DNA of 64,000 nt from contig CM053329.1 in the NCBI GenBank assembly GCA_028583605.1, positions 34,062,992 through 34,126,991 on the forward strand, written 5' to 3'. A program made the position numbers and the translations under genes. The number at the start of each line of letters is the position of its first letter. The first letter of the stretch is position 1. This document shows positions 35,601 to 41,750 of this stretch, in pieces. The DNA comes from Dastarcus helophoroides (lineage: Eukaryota > Arthropoda > Insecta > Coleoptera > Bothrideridae). A model generated the notes under the pieces. The model made no database searches, was not told the origin of the DNA, and worked only from the letters and a program-made list of their open reading frames with translations.

Positions 35601-36410
35601 TACCATTTTTATGATTAAAAAACTTCTAAATGGGGTAGTTTGCCCCCATGAGGGGGGGTGGGAAAATTTTGGAAATTTTTTTTTCTTTCATTTCTCGTCA
35701 AAGCAAAACTTTTGGAAAAAGAAACGACTCGAATATCATTTGTGGTATTCGAGAAACAGCAAAATCTGCATTTTTTGCCTCAACTTTGAGGGGGTAAAAC
35801 TACCCTTAAAACCGTTTATCAGCCGATAAAAAAAAATACGTGTCTCTTAAATTTTGGTTCTCTAAAACATATCCAAAAGTTAGCAAAATCGGCGCCGGAC
35901 ACTTCGCGACCTTTCCTTGTTAGCGCTCACCTACGTATTACGTATGTATGAAATTTTATGCTCCTAGACCTGTCCTTTTAGGCTATGCGTTGTCTGTCAG
36001 TCAGTGCTTAGAGATTTATTAAATAGATACATAGATATTCCAAGGGTTTTATCACAGCAAAATATATTTTTTTATTTAAATATTTTATCAAAAATATATT
36101 AAATTCTGAAATTCTTATATGTATTAAAGCTGGAATAGAGCTTTAAGCTTTGTCTCAGAGGAAGAGGTTGGCAAAAAGAGTCTGCCATCTCTACTTGTAT
36201 TTGATAATTAATATGAAATTTAATGTTTGCTTAGTACCTATTTTTATTCATTTAATAATCCATACATACGATTTTACACTATGAAGTTAATTGAAATGAT
36301 CACCTTGTTCACCATATAATAAATATTACGTACCAGTAAGTTAAATAAGACAACCAACTGGCGTTATCCCTAGAATTCACTTTTCTTTCAATTTTCAGAC
36401 TCCTGTCCAT
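7808..36410 (-). CDS. ABCC4/MRP4-like ABC transporter, copy A (nine exons, two frameshifts in exon 5)
   Basis: Full-length ABC subfamily C exporter of the insect lethal(2)03659 (MRP4-like) type, expected to export anionic conjugates across a membrane. Minus-strand exons are 36410-36334, 29319-29086, 29037-28610, 25715-25559, 19927-18684, 10357-9955, 9146-8996, 8946-8716 and 8643-7808. Every intron has GT and AG ends, and split codons join correctly (for example TG+G giving Trp at exons 1/2 and 5/6). The exons total 3,761 bases. Removing two extra bases leaves 1,253 codons, a normal length for a short MRP without TMD0. Order: N-terminal cytosolic part, TMD1, NBD1, TMD2, NBD2. The two +1 insertions lie in exon 5. 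The gene is either a young pseudogene or carries assembly indels; the intact remainder favours recent or artefactual damage. A second copy lies in tandem at 1-714. Confidence 0.88.
8716..8946 (-). CDS. ABCC copy A exon 8 (TMD2)
   Basis: Encodes about 77 residues. RSPIVGHLIATFKGLTTIR is the RSPVFSHLSATLQGLSTIR signature of ABCC TMD2, followed by EFDSHQNLYNS and a hydrophobic helix pair. It ends in YYIVNSK before donor GTAAGAG. Phase fits exons 7 and 9. Confidence 0.92.
8996..9146 (-). CDS. ABCC copy A exon 7 (TMD2 helices)
   Basis: Encodes about 50 mostly hydrophobic residues (two membrane segments) ending PLRSIERLKSS, the counterpart of the SRDIKRLEST segment of MRP4-type TMD2. Splice sites are TTTAG before and GTAAGTAG after. 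The split Cys codon is completed by exon 8. Confidence 0.88.
9398..9745. mobile_element. Palindromic/tandem repeat with hammerhead-like hairpins, copy 1
   Basis: Lies in an ABCC intron. A left arm (inverted) and two head-to-tail right arms carry the block CTGAAGA-hairpin-GAAACGCGTTAGAGC followed by a spacer and TTTCTTGGTTTCAG. The right edge reads GATAACCAAGGATCAGTCCG, TTTCACAAAA, the family terminus. Other copies are at 14.87, 21.63, 24.29, 24.81, 32.35, 32.65 and 49.2 kb. Confidence 0.75.
9955..10357 (-). CDS. ABCC copy A exon 6 (TMD2)
   Basis: Starts after acceptor TTTTTAG and reads INTQEE, the position of the VNQEE motif after the first TMD2 helix, then a luminal loop and membrane segments. 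The motif FFDTHLIGNILNRFSRD matches the FFDRNPIGRILNRFSKD coupling-helix signature of ABCC TMD2. It ends IDEHVPIYFKDCIR, with a donor GTAGGT in phase 0. A TAATAA microsatellite lies just inside the following intron. Confidence 0.92.
10358..12188. repeat. Intronic T-rich degenerate array
   Basis: Left part of the 8.3-kb intron 5 of ABCC copy A. It is mainly repeats of TTTTGAAAATTT-type words. A less repetitive island at 11391-11650 starts GGTTTGCCAGATCTCCCG and ends near GGTGGCAGCCCA; it could be a short DNA element, but its ends match only weakly. No gene seen. Confidence 0.5.
12189..15963 (+). mobile_element. Non-autonomous hAT-type element, copy 2 (complete)
   Basis: Ends are perfect 15-bp terminal inverted repeats, CAGGGCTTCGAACCG and CGGTTCGAAGCCCTG. 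They are flanked by identical 8-bp target duplications CTTTCTTG (12181-12188 and 15964-15971), the hallmark of the hAT superfamily. The 3,775-bp interior has no transposase frame. It is a degenerate T-rich array to about 14.9 kb, then A-rich to 15.8 kb. Part of the palindromic family (about 14873-14950) has inserted inside it. It lies in intron 5 of ABCC copy A. Confidence 0.9.
14873..14950 (+). mobile_element. Palindromic repeat family, left-end fragment
   Basis: Contains AACGGACTGGTCCTTGGTTA, then the AAATTGAAATACAAATCTTG block and part of the AAGAAAGATTAAAAAAC block. The central hairpin is absent. Confidence 0.7.
15972..16798. other. Intronic sequence, no feature recognised
   Basis: Moderately complex AT-rich intron sequence between the hAT copy and the pogo-type MITE. 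Two related sentences around 16090-16180 and 16260-16350 (each containing a phrase like GATCGCSYCGGATKRCSCKAAAATRTT and GTGTTGCGTG) suggest an old local duplication. No coding signal. Confidence 0.35.
16799..17074. mobile_element. pogo/Tigger-like MITE, 276 bp
   Basis: The left end CAGTAAACTCCCGCTAAAGT and right end ACTTTAGCGGCGGGAGTCGACTG form inverted repeats; the CTCCCGCTAAAGTTG core is typical of pogo/Tigger ends. It is flanked by TA on both sides (16797-16798 and 17075-17076), as expected for the Tc1/mariner superfamily. There is no coding capacity. Confidence 0.82.
17077..18683. other. Intronic sequence, no gene recognised
   Basis: Intron 5 of ABCC copy A. It is less repetitive than the arrays, with short open stretches on both strands that resemble nothing I know and have no splice support. 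The phrase GCGTAAGCGAAACGTTAGCACC near 17468 is similar in style to retroelement ends but was not assigned. Confidence 0.35.
18684..19927 (-). CDS. ABCC copy A exon 5 (end of TMD1, NBD1, start of TMD2), with two frameshifts
   Basis: Encodes the end of TMD1, the whole first nucleotide-binding domain and the first helix of TMD2. NBD1 has Walker A GSVASGKT, the Q-loop context SYASQNYWLF, signature LSKGQ and Walker B IYLLDDPFASVD. Two breaks are visible. Near 19443-19446 the minus strand reads GGGG where GGG would keep GRLGINGRLSYASQ in frame. Near 18735-18742 one base too many separates GFLLIIF from a helix ending EKVLSQ. The true donor is GTAAG after 18684, since TG plus G of exon 6 rebuilds the Trp of the xxWxN motif. 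Confidence 0.88.
20030..20384 (+). mobile_element. Solo LTR, copy 1 (355 bp)
   Basis: Starts TGTAACGC and ends GTAACA, flanked by the 4-bp duplication GTAT on both sides (20026-20029 and 20385-20388). Internal signals on the plus strand are a TATA box in AACTATATAAGGCGG and AATAATAAAG as a polyadenylation-type signal. It is closely similar to the LTR at 26068-26441. The short duplication suggests a Gypsy-type LTR family; no internal coding sequence remains. It sits about 100 bases upstream of ABCC exon 5. Confidence 0.85.
20600..20870 (-). pseudogene. Tc1/mariner-superfamily (IS630-like DDE) transposase remnant
   Basis: On the minus strand, broken frames give GPLFI (for GPYFF), then FQQDGAPPH and a later SIERPSTFPDITPLNF. 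These are the characteristic FQQDGAPPHxA and IEWPPRSPDLTPLDF motifs around the second and third catalytic acids of the insect SETMAR-like transposases. The frame changes between the motifs and contains stops, so this is dead. Confidence 0.68.
20871..21629. other. Intronic sequence, probable transposon debris
   Basis: Continues upstream (in minus orientation) of the DDE remnant and may hold its decayed N-terminal half, but I could not read recognisable motifs. Nothing else seen. Confidence 0.35.
21630..21786. mobile_element. Palindromic repeat family, short copy
   Basis: Near-perfect inverted repeat. AAATTGAAATACAAATCTTG and CCCCTGAAACCAAGAAAGAT on the left are mirrored on the right, ending GATAACCAAGGATCAGTCCG. 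The central hammerhead-like part is replaced by a short GT run. Confidence 0.78.
21950..22390 (-). pseudogene. Remnant of a widespread mobile-element-linked protein
   Basis: Minus-strand broken frames give VRDFVGDPQPQNYIQKL and, further on, ADFLKNLGAVRDE, then a degraded ERSHIDFEVMEAQYPG. This matches a protein found in many copies in insect and cnidarian genomes whose signature is FPENLGAVSDEQGERFHQD, followed by MExRYQG. Its enzymatic role is not established; I treat it as transposon-derived. Several stops and frameshifts show it is dead. Confidence 0.6.
22420..23700 (+). pseudogene. R1/Jockey-type non-LTR retroposon, C-terminal region with RNase H and zinc finger
   Basis: Plus strand, frame broken. 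In order: ACLGITEAMQTTPTAAMKAL and LPSLHLVVEAKALSAAYRL (after the reverse transcriptase); a decayed RNase H-like region with WVEANRGIEGNERADLLAKR-type spacing around 23100-23160; then LLQLSKYHLRWTVGLFTGH and the C-terminal zinc finger CRMCGEEEETHLHILCECPA. The element ends in a TAATAATAATAA tail at about 23683-23698. 5'-truncated and inactive. Confidence 0.78.
23701..24287. other. Intronic sequence, nothing assigned
   Basis: Moderately complex sequence between retroposon and palindromic repeats. Minus-strand phrases look protein-like, but no family could be recognised. Confidence 0.3.
24288..24362 (+). mobile_element. Palindromic repeat family, left-end fragment
   Basis: Starts GGTGGAACGGACTGGTCCTT and ends within AAACCAAGAAAGATT. 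Only the outer left arm is present. Confidence 0.7.
24812..25024. mobile_element. Palindromic repeat with hammerhead-like hairpins, copy at 24.8 kb
   Basis: Left arm begins GGTGGAACGGACTGGTCCTT and includes the inverted hairpin block (GACAGCCAAGCTATAATCTTCAG). The right arm starts directly with CTGTCGAAACGCGTTAGAGC and runs to GGGGACAAGTTCTGTATTTC. The outermost right end is missing. Confidence 0.75.
25025..25558. other. Intronic sequence, nothing recognised
   Basis: Intron 4 of ABCC copy A, next to exon 4. AT-rich, no motif assigned. Confidence 0.3.
25559..25715 (-). CDS. ABCC copy A exon 4 (TMD1 coupling region)
   Basis: Encodes about 52 residues including SDARLHLMREILGGIKYIKM followed by YGWED. 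This matches the [24 protein letters not shown] segment that leads into the first coupling helices of ABCC proteins. Splice sites are TGCAG before and GTAAGT after. It was missed by simple reading-frame scanning because it starts without a Met. Confidence 0.9.
26010..28525 (+). pseudogene. CR1/Jockey-like non-LTR retroposon with a solo LTR inserted
   Basis: Plus-strand copy of the family at 38613-40592. It starts within the linker after the endonuclease (the LGNSDHKLVAASRS region, here WKFQSQACSSLSL-like). It is interrupted at 26068-26441 by a solo LTR, then continues through the reverse transcriptase: FEFDTTKAPGLDSIPALVL (27.1 kb), a TLDISKAFDRA catalytic block (27.5 kb), NAGVPQGSLLS and YSYADN (27.7 kb), then the C-terminal LDSIQRRAIHLSDDRGL and CSQELIGLIPPR (28.2-28.4 kb). 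Multiple stops and frameshifts show it is inactive. Confidence 0.85.
26068..26441 (+). mobile_element. Solo LTR, copy 2 (374 bp), nested in a retroposon
   Basis: Starts TGTAACGCAACG and ends GCATAACA with a 4-bp duplication ATAT on both sides (26064-26067 and 26442-26445). It has the same TATA (AACTATATAAGGCGG) and AATAATAAAG signals as copy 1 and shares most of its length. Removing it together with one ATAT restores the retroposon sequence seen in the 39.9 kb copy. Confidence 0.88.
28610..29037 (-). CDS. ABCC copy A exon 3 (TMD1)
   Basis: Encodes about 143 residues of the first transmembrane domain. The diagnostic stretch is GKSPTGRIVTLIEKD, the counterpart of the GKTTTGQIVNLLSND loop of MRP4 proteins, followed by a hydrophobic segment ending LIILLSVVIS. 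The acceptor is CTAG at 29041-29038 and the donor GTAAGG directly follows. The last codon completes with the first two bases of exon 4. Confidence 0.9.
29086..29319 (-). CDS. ABCC copy A exon 2 (pre-TMD1 and first helix)
   Basis: Acceptor TTTTAAG precedes the exon and donor GTAAGT follows it. It encodes about 78 residues including KKDLKEDDLPNV, the counterpart of the KRDLEEDDLY motif before TMD1 in MRP4 proteins, then a basic segment and the start of a membrane helix. It joins exon 1 through a split Trp codon and exon 3 through a split Met codon. Exon 2 of copy B (1-138) is clearly homologous. Confidence 0.87.
29393..29881. mobile_element. GC-rich MITE-like element in ABCC intron 1
   Basis: A CpG-rich island in AT-rich DNA. 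The left end reads GCTCCACACTCGGCTTCACA and the right end reads GCGGCGCGAGTGTGGAGC, giving inverted CTCCACACTCGC words at both ends, with further internal inverted CACACTCGC and GCGAGTGTGG copies. A GCGCGAAGC triplication lies near 29792. No coding frame. Probably a non-autonomous DNA transposon; the target duplication is not clear. Confidence 0.6.
29882..30189. other. Intronic spacer
   Basis: AT-rich, no gene. The phrase around 30010-30060 (an AGAAAGGATTCTTGGGTCAC-like block) recurs in inverted form at 60440-60480 and in altered form in the hAT-type elements, so this is the edge of an array-bearing element. Confidence 0.4.
32352..32597. mobile_element. Palindromic repeat with hammerhead-like hairpins, best copy
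   Basis: Left end TGGTGGAACGGACTGGTCCT. The inner left arm carries the inverted block and the right arm carries CTGAAGATGATAGCTTGGCT followed by GTCGAAACGCGTTAGAG. The two arms are near-perfect mirror images about a centre near 32495. The right end stops at AACAAGTTTTGTATTTCAG. Confidence 0.82.
32503..32543 (+). ncRNA. Hammerhead-like ribozyme motif (candidate)
   Basis: Reads CTCT, CTGAAGA, T, GATAGC-TTG-GCTGTC, GAAA, C-GC-G-TT, AGAG. CTCT/AGAG forms helix I, the GATAGC hairpin forms helix II, CTGANGA and GAAA are the two core strands of a hammerhead, and GTT before AGAG would be the cleavage triplet. Departures from the canonical form are one extra base before helix II and a one-pair helix III. 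Related motifs in other copies (9605-9645, 49298-49328) keep helix II by compensating changes. Activity is not shown. Confidence 0.45.
32645..32780. mobile_element. Palindromic repeat family, core-less copy
   Basis: Short inverted repeat: ATACAAATCTTGTCGCCTAA and AAACCAAGAAAGATT mirrored, ending GATAACCAAGGACAAATCCG and TTTCACCAAAA. Lacks the hairpin core. Confidence 0.75.
33331..36035 (-). repeat. Older dispersed repeat split by the foldback element
   Basis: The flanks 33331-33482 and 35923-36035, read on the minus strand, together match the uninterrupted copy at 57437-57670. Shared phrases include AATAGGTCTAGGAGCATRAA-type words, GTAATACGTAGGTGAGC and TTAAAGTTGCCTATA. The family is unnamed here and shows no coding. 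Confidence 0.78.
33483..35919. mobile_element. Foldback-type element with long inverted repeats, 2,437 bp
   Basis: Ends CAAGGAAAGGTCGCGAAGTG and its exact inverse. The arms remain complementary for many hundreds of bases (for example GGGGCAAACTACCCCATTTA on the left and TAAATGGGGTAGTTTGCCCC on the right), so the element forms a giant hairpin with its centre near 34.6 kb. Each arm is built of roughly 430-bp diverged sub-repeats, each with a CACTTACACGAATACG/GGTGTTTACCCCC part and a splice-like GGGGTAGTTTACCCCC part. It is flanked by TTA on both sides (33480-33482 and 35920-35922). No transposase is encoded. Confidence 0.85.
36334..36410 (-). CDS. ABCC copy A exon 1 (start codon)
   Basis: Starts at the ATG on 36410-36408 and encodes 25 residues beginning MDRSLKIERK and ending in LSYLTYW, where the last Trp codon is split by the donor GTACGT. 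The region just after the start resembles the NPxExANxLSxLTFWW segment that opens MRP4-type proteins. The paralogous exon at 638-714 begins MDRGLKIDRK and has the same split codon, which supports the start and the donor. Too short to find by length alone; it was found by comparing the two copies. Confidence 0.85.
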
Positions 36411-36640
36411 AGCAAATAAATGTCTTTAAACAAATAAAGAAATTACTTCCACATACGCTTTAAAAAATTTGTTTTTCTTGTACGATAACGCTAAATTTTG
36501 TATAATTATATCTATATTTTTTACTATTAACTATAGATAACTCAAAAATAGTCTGCAATTATGTACACAATTCATCGATAATATTTATAGTTAACTATTA
36601 TTCTTTGTTTACTTATTTATTTAAAGGAAAAAAATAATGG
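36411..36640 (-). promoter_or_regulatory. 5' flank of ABCC copy A, conserved with copy B
   Basis: Counterpart of 715-960. The shared block TACGATAACGCTAA (plus strand) lies about 70 bases upstream of the ATG in both copies. Conservation fades by about 36650, which marks the approximate right edge of the detectable tandem duplication. Confidence 0.5.
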
Positions 36641-36660
36641 GGAAGGAAATTGATCCTCTT

Positions 36661-37535
36661 TAAATTTGGCGAAACATAGCTAACTGTTACCAGCAAGTTC
36701 GTCAGCGAACGTAGATAAATAATTACAATGCAACTGAATGGAAATTTCAAAACAATTTTACATTTAAGTGAAATTTGAAATAAATTTTCAGATCAAACTG
36801 TAAGGCGGTAACATAATACTACTGAAATCGTTAATACAGATGCCTACTTTTATGGTAATAGTTCGAGGACCTGCGAAAAGAGGACGCTGTCAAAATAGAG
36901 GCCACAGAGTTGACACGTTTGCCGTCCTTAATGTTTACAGGGTATAAAAAGGTTGTAAATGTTATTTAAACTTTCTGAATGCAATATAAGTTTGGGACAA
37001 AAGTAGTCTACAAAGTATTCCGCATCGTAACTAAAATAACTTCAGTAATTAGGTCGCGAAAAGCAGACAATCAAATAAACAAACACACTTTTCCATTTAT
37101 TTCTTAGTAATGACTTTATCATGTGATATTATTTTGTTTGTATTGCAACCTCTTAATATTCCAGTTTAAGTATGTGCCTGCTGCAAGTAAATTCAACTGA
37201 ATAAAATGAAGAAATACTTTTGCTGTGTTCCTGCATCATTGTCAATGATCTCAGTTACCAAAATAATTGTGGTTGATCCTACCTCAGGTTCAGGCAGGGA
37301 CAATCGTACAAATGCTTCTTCTACTTGTCCGAGTAGAAGAATCCTCCAATTTGGCCGATTCTATTGAGACGATATCTCAAAAAGAATTGATCGTTAGGAT
37401 TATTGATGAAGTCTTAGTAGATCGATCAACTTTGTTTTTATTACTAACGAATAATTACTTATTTTCGCTTTACTTAGACATAGATCAGTGTTATTCAAAC
37501 AGTTTTTGCCCTATTGCGGTTATTTTTACACTTTC
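36661..37535. other. Intergenic upstream of ABCC copy A
   Basis: AT-rich spacer. A plus-strand open stretch at 37267-37608 ends in a serine run encoded by the TTC/TCT microsatellite and has no homology I recognise. Treated as non-coding. Confidence 0.4.
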
Positions 37536-37539
37536 CTTT

Positions 37540-37612
37540 TCTTCTTCTTCTGCTTCTTCTTCTTCTTTTTCTTCTTCATCTTCTTATTCTTCTTTTTCTT
37601 TTATTTAGGTCT
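37540..37612 (-). repeat. (GAA)n tail of the RTE element
   Basis: Plus strand TTCTTCTTC..., that is GAA repeats on the minus strand, directly downstream of the RTE coding remnant. Short simple-repeat tails are usual at RTE 3' ends. Confidence 0.6.
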
Positions 37613-38612
37613 AAACCTGTTTTTTTTTTCACGAATTTCATGGTGTTTCTGTTGAGGTAGATACCTAGCTTTCTATCCATTTTTTTTGGCCTTCCTGGAT
37701 CTCTCTTTCCTACTGGTTTTCCGTCACCTGCTATTCTTATTGATCTATCTTCATCTGCTCTTTGAATGTGTTCATTTCGTCTTTCTCTCACAAATTTCTT
37801 TATGTCTATTATGTTACATTGATCCCTTATTGCTGCGTTTCTAAAACAATTTCTTCTTGTTTTTCCTGCTATAGCACTTAACGTATTCATTTCGGTTGTT
37901 CGTAGCAGTTGTTTTGTTCTGTTTGAATCAGCTCGTCTCTGCTGCATAAGTCATTGTTGGTTTCAATATCGTTTTGTAAATCTTCACTTTGCTTTCCGTT
38001 TTGAGATATTTGTTCTTCCATCCATTAGGTATTCAGATATTTGGGCTCCTTTCAAAGCTTGGTGCCTTATTTCTTTATAGTTGTCCCTTGTGCTTGAAGG
38101 TTCTACACCCAGATATGTTATACTCATTACTTGTTCTATTATTTCTTTATCTACTACCAGTTTGCATCTTATTGGGTCCTTTGACACTATGATTTAGTTT
38201 TTTCAGTGGAGATTGACATATTGAAGGTCTTTACAATTGCGTTGAATCAGTATACAAGCCTTTGTAAGTTATCTTCGGTATCTGCAAGTAATACCGCTTC
38301 GTCTGCATAACACCAAATTTTTAAATTCTTCTTACCCATTCTATATGCCTCCATAATATGAACACTATCAATTGGTTTGTCCATTCTCAAATTAAAGATC
38401 ATTGGGCTAAGTAGTATGATATCTTCCTGCTTGCACTCTGGTTGTCGTGTTTGTATATAGGTCCTGAATTATTTGGATCAACTCTGGTGGGATGTCTTTT
38501 TCTTGGATTATTGTGATCACGTCTTCTTGTTTTATCCGATCGAATGCCTTCTTTAGGTCTACAAAGCACATGAAGGCAGGGGCGTTGAATTCGATTGCTT
38601 TCTCAACTATTT
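37613..38612 (-). pseudogene. RTE-type non-LTR retroposon, reverse transcriptase remnant
   Basis: Minus-strand, frame broken. Reads AFMCFVDLKKAFDRI and VITIIQEKDIPPELIQII (palm), then WCYADEAVLLADTEDNLQ (the YADD-type active-site block, second Asp changed to Glu), VMSITYLGVEPSSTRDNYKE and RNAAIRDQCNIIDIKKFVRE, and a C-terminal GDGKPVGKRDPGRPKKMD. These are typical of RTE elements. It is cut at 38612 by the 3' end of the CR1/Jockey-like element. Confidence 0.82.
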
Positions 38613-40592
38613 GGCTTTTTTTATAAGTTTAATCCACTCGCAAAGGGTAACACCATTATGCTTTCAAAGCACTGCGAGTAGGATGCGAAAAAAAAGATAT
38701 ATGGCGATGAACCGCCTTCTTAAACAAGGATAGGTTGTAATTTTTGGGGAAAATTCCCTTCGGTAACAAGTTCCACAACTTGGAAGTTCTAAAGAAAAAA
38801 GAGTCTCCGTAGACAGAAGTTCTCACTGTGTCAAGCTGGACTGTACAGGAATTTGATGTTTCCGAGTGTCTAGTACGCCTCAAGAATTTTGCCCTTGGGG
38901 GGATCAATCCAATTAGTTCCTGCGAGCATCTTTCATGATAGTACTTGTAGAAAAGAGACAAGTCACCATCCATACGCCTGTGCTCTAGTGTTTCGAGAGA
39001 ATCGGTCAGACTCTCGTCATCAATTAGGCGAATCGCTCTTCTTTGAATTGAATCCAAGAGAACTAAAGTCTGTTTTGGGGCTGAACTCCAAACATGAGAA
39101 CAGTATTCTAGTGTTGGCCTAACTTGAGCTTTGTATAATGTTAATAGCTGATGAGAAGTGAAGTACTTTTTAGCTCTAAAAAGAAAGCCTAGCTTCTGAG
39201 AGGTGATTTTGGCAATGGCGCGCACATGATCGTCCCAAAGTTAGTGCTCGCATTCACTCCTAAGATAGATGGATTAGATCTCATTGAAAGGGTTTTACCG
39301 TCCATTAGTATGTTTGTTGCATTATCCCTTGATGTTTTCTTAGAGAAAACCGCGGCCTGAGTTTTCGAAGCATGGAAGTCGACCAAATTGTTCTTACCCC
39401 ATTTCAAAATAATCTCGAGATCTCGATTAATCGTCTGTATCTGCTGTTCCCTTAGTAAATCTGAAGCACCGATAGATAATGGTTTGTCAGAGAAAACAGA
39501 TGACACAAGGTTACTATCATCTGCGTAGCTGTATATAGGATTGGAAGTTGAAGCTAAGAGATCGTTTATGTGTAACATAAATAGAGTAGGAGACAGAACA
39601 GACCCCTGAGGCACCCCTTCGTTAATCGCAAATGTCTCGGATGAGATGAAATTGACGACGACATGAAGAGATATCAAATGACAGAGTCCAGGAGGAAGAT
39701 CCTAAGCTGTTAATTTGGCGAGAAGACTGAACCAAGATTTACTGGAGGCAGACTTATTTTGGGAGTGGGGAATTGAGCCTTCCATACCAATCAGAATAGT
39801 TTCCGTGATGGATTTAGCGACTAACGTAGGTTGTCTGAGTTAAAGCAGACTCCCTGCCATGAGAAAGATACAAAGAAGTCTCTTAATTCTTTCCAGTTTG
39901 CAAAGTTAAAGTGCCGAACCCTACGGGACTGCGTCTGGGAAGGAGGTGGTATATCAAGCGAGCGGGAGGCTGCCACAAGCTTGTGATCCGAATTTCCAAG
40001 CGGAGACATCACAGATTTTATACAAATTTGGTGAATTTGTAAGGAACAGGTCGAGTAGATTAGGTTGATGGGTATCTACATCAGGAATTCTTGTGTGTTC
40101 CTCAACTAATTGCGATAGTCCACAAGTAATGGCTAAAGCCTCTGCCACCCTTCCCGCGTCGTTAGTTCGGAAAGAAAACCTTAACCAGGGGATGTTGCGT
40201 ACGTTGAAGTCACCGAGAAAGACAACCTTAGCTTTTGGATAATTCGTCTGTAGGTGATCAAAGGTTACGAAGAGATAAGGAAAAAAGCTGTCTGTATGAG
40301 GGATCGTTTGGAAACAAATAAAGTGAACAAATGAATATTACTTCGTTTTTGGAGCAGATTTTCAGACAAATCACATCATGATTAGCAAATTCCAGTGCTT
40401 TTTCTTGTTGACAGGACAGGTCGCTTCGCGTAAAGGCACCAATTCCCCTCTTATGTCGAAATTTTGTGTGCAAGTCGCAGTTAGAGGAAAGCAAATGGAC
40501 TGTATTGATGGATGGGGCGACTTGGGTTTCTGTCAGAAACAGCACGTGTGGTCTTTCATTTTGAAGGTTTTGATGAACCGAGTTTAGATTTC
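38613..40592 (-). pseudogene. CR1/Jockey-like non-LTR retroposon, longest copy, internally deleted
   Basis: Minus strand. Endonuclease: VLFLTETQVAP, the Asp-poor middle and SPLGNSDHKLVAASRS (40.6-39.95 kb). A deletion near 39735 removes about 870 bases of the fingers/palm that the 26-28.5 kb copy retains. Reverse transcriptase resumes with EGVPQGSVLSPTLFMLHIND, YSYADDSNLV and SKTQAAVFSKK. The C-terminus is LDSIQRRAIRLIDDESLTDS followed by CSQELIGLIPPR, ending HPTRSALKA. The 3' UTR ends GAGTGGATTAAACTTATAAA. It is 5'-truncated and inactive, and has landed in the RTE element. Confidence 0.87.
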
Positions 40593-41750
40593 AATATTTT
40601 TCTAGAAATCTCGAGTTTATCTTAAAACTACCTAGCTCGGTAACCTAAGATAAAATTTTTTAAATAATTCAAGACAAGCCAATAATGATCCAGAAACGAA
40701 AAAGAATTATTTTTTAAAATTAAAATTTTAACCAGAAAATTTTGTCTGAGACTAGATTTTTTCTGAACATTTTGACTTTAATTACAAAATTTTTCCCCAT
40801 CAAACTCAGCGCAATTTCGATTTATTATTGAAACTTGGAATTTTAACCTCAAGAGTTCGAATTTGAACTCTAAATTTCGGAAAATATTTTTTTAATGAAT
40901 TTCTGAAACGAAATCGAAAAATTATATTTAAAGTCGAAAAGTCGACCCTGAAGTGAAAAATTAAGTAAAGCATTAAACTGATTTAAAATCAAAAATTCAA
41001 AATTTGAAAAAACTTCAAATTTTTTGTAAAAACTAGATTTTTTCTCAAAATATTGAAAATTTCAGTTTTACGTAAAATTAAACATTTTTAAATTTTCTTA
41101 AAGCATTTCGATTTTCCAAGAATGTTTCATTTTTTTTTCAGAAATGTTAAGCTTTTTATCCAAATTGTTCTAATTAAATTTTTTCTAAAAATTTCGAAAT
41201 TAACGTTTTTAATGCATACTATCGCAATTCGAAGAACAAAATTTAAAATTTGACTTTAAAGTTAAAACTTGAACTAAAAAATTTAAATAAGTCATCAAAT
41301 TTCGAAAAATTCGAAATTTCAGAAAAAGTTCAAAATGTCCAAATAAAATGTTTAAACTTTGAGTGTTTTCTCGCAATTTGTAATTTTTCGAATGTTGAGT
41401 TAAATGTTAAAAAGTCGAAAATTCTGGTTATGAAATTTAAATTTAAAGTTTAAACTGAAACTTTAAAATTTGAGCTTTAGATTTCGTGTATAAGGTAGAT
41501 ATGTATTCTAGAAAAAAACACGAAATTATTATTAAAACAAGGTTTTTAGTTTGGAATGTTAGCTTTAAATGTCAACTTTTTTCTCGAAGTTTCCAGTCTA
41601 AGGTTCGATTTTTTTATAAATTTTGGATTGGTTTTCGTTTTAAGAGCTCGTATCTCCAATTTGTCGTTTTATTTTGTCTTTACATTATATTATTTTTCAA
41701 ATTGGTCATGTCGCAATTAATTCTGAATCTTGCTCATGAGCAAAGCAAAT
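40593..41750. repeat. AT-rich degenerate array
   Basis: TTTTCTCAAAATTTCGAA-like words in both polarities; no gene and no element ends recognised. Confidence 0.5.

Noticed and set aside
37267..37608. Plus-strand open stretch ending in a serine run
   Set aside because: The serine run is the TTC microsatellite tail of the RTE element on the other strand; no recognisable domain or splice signals.
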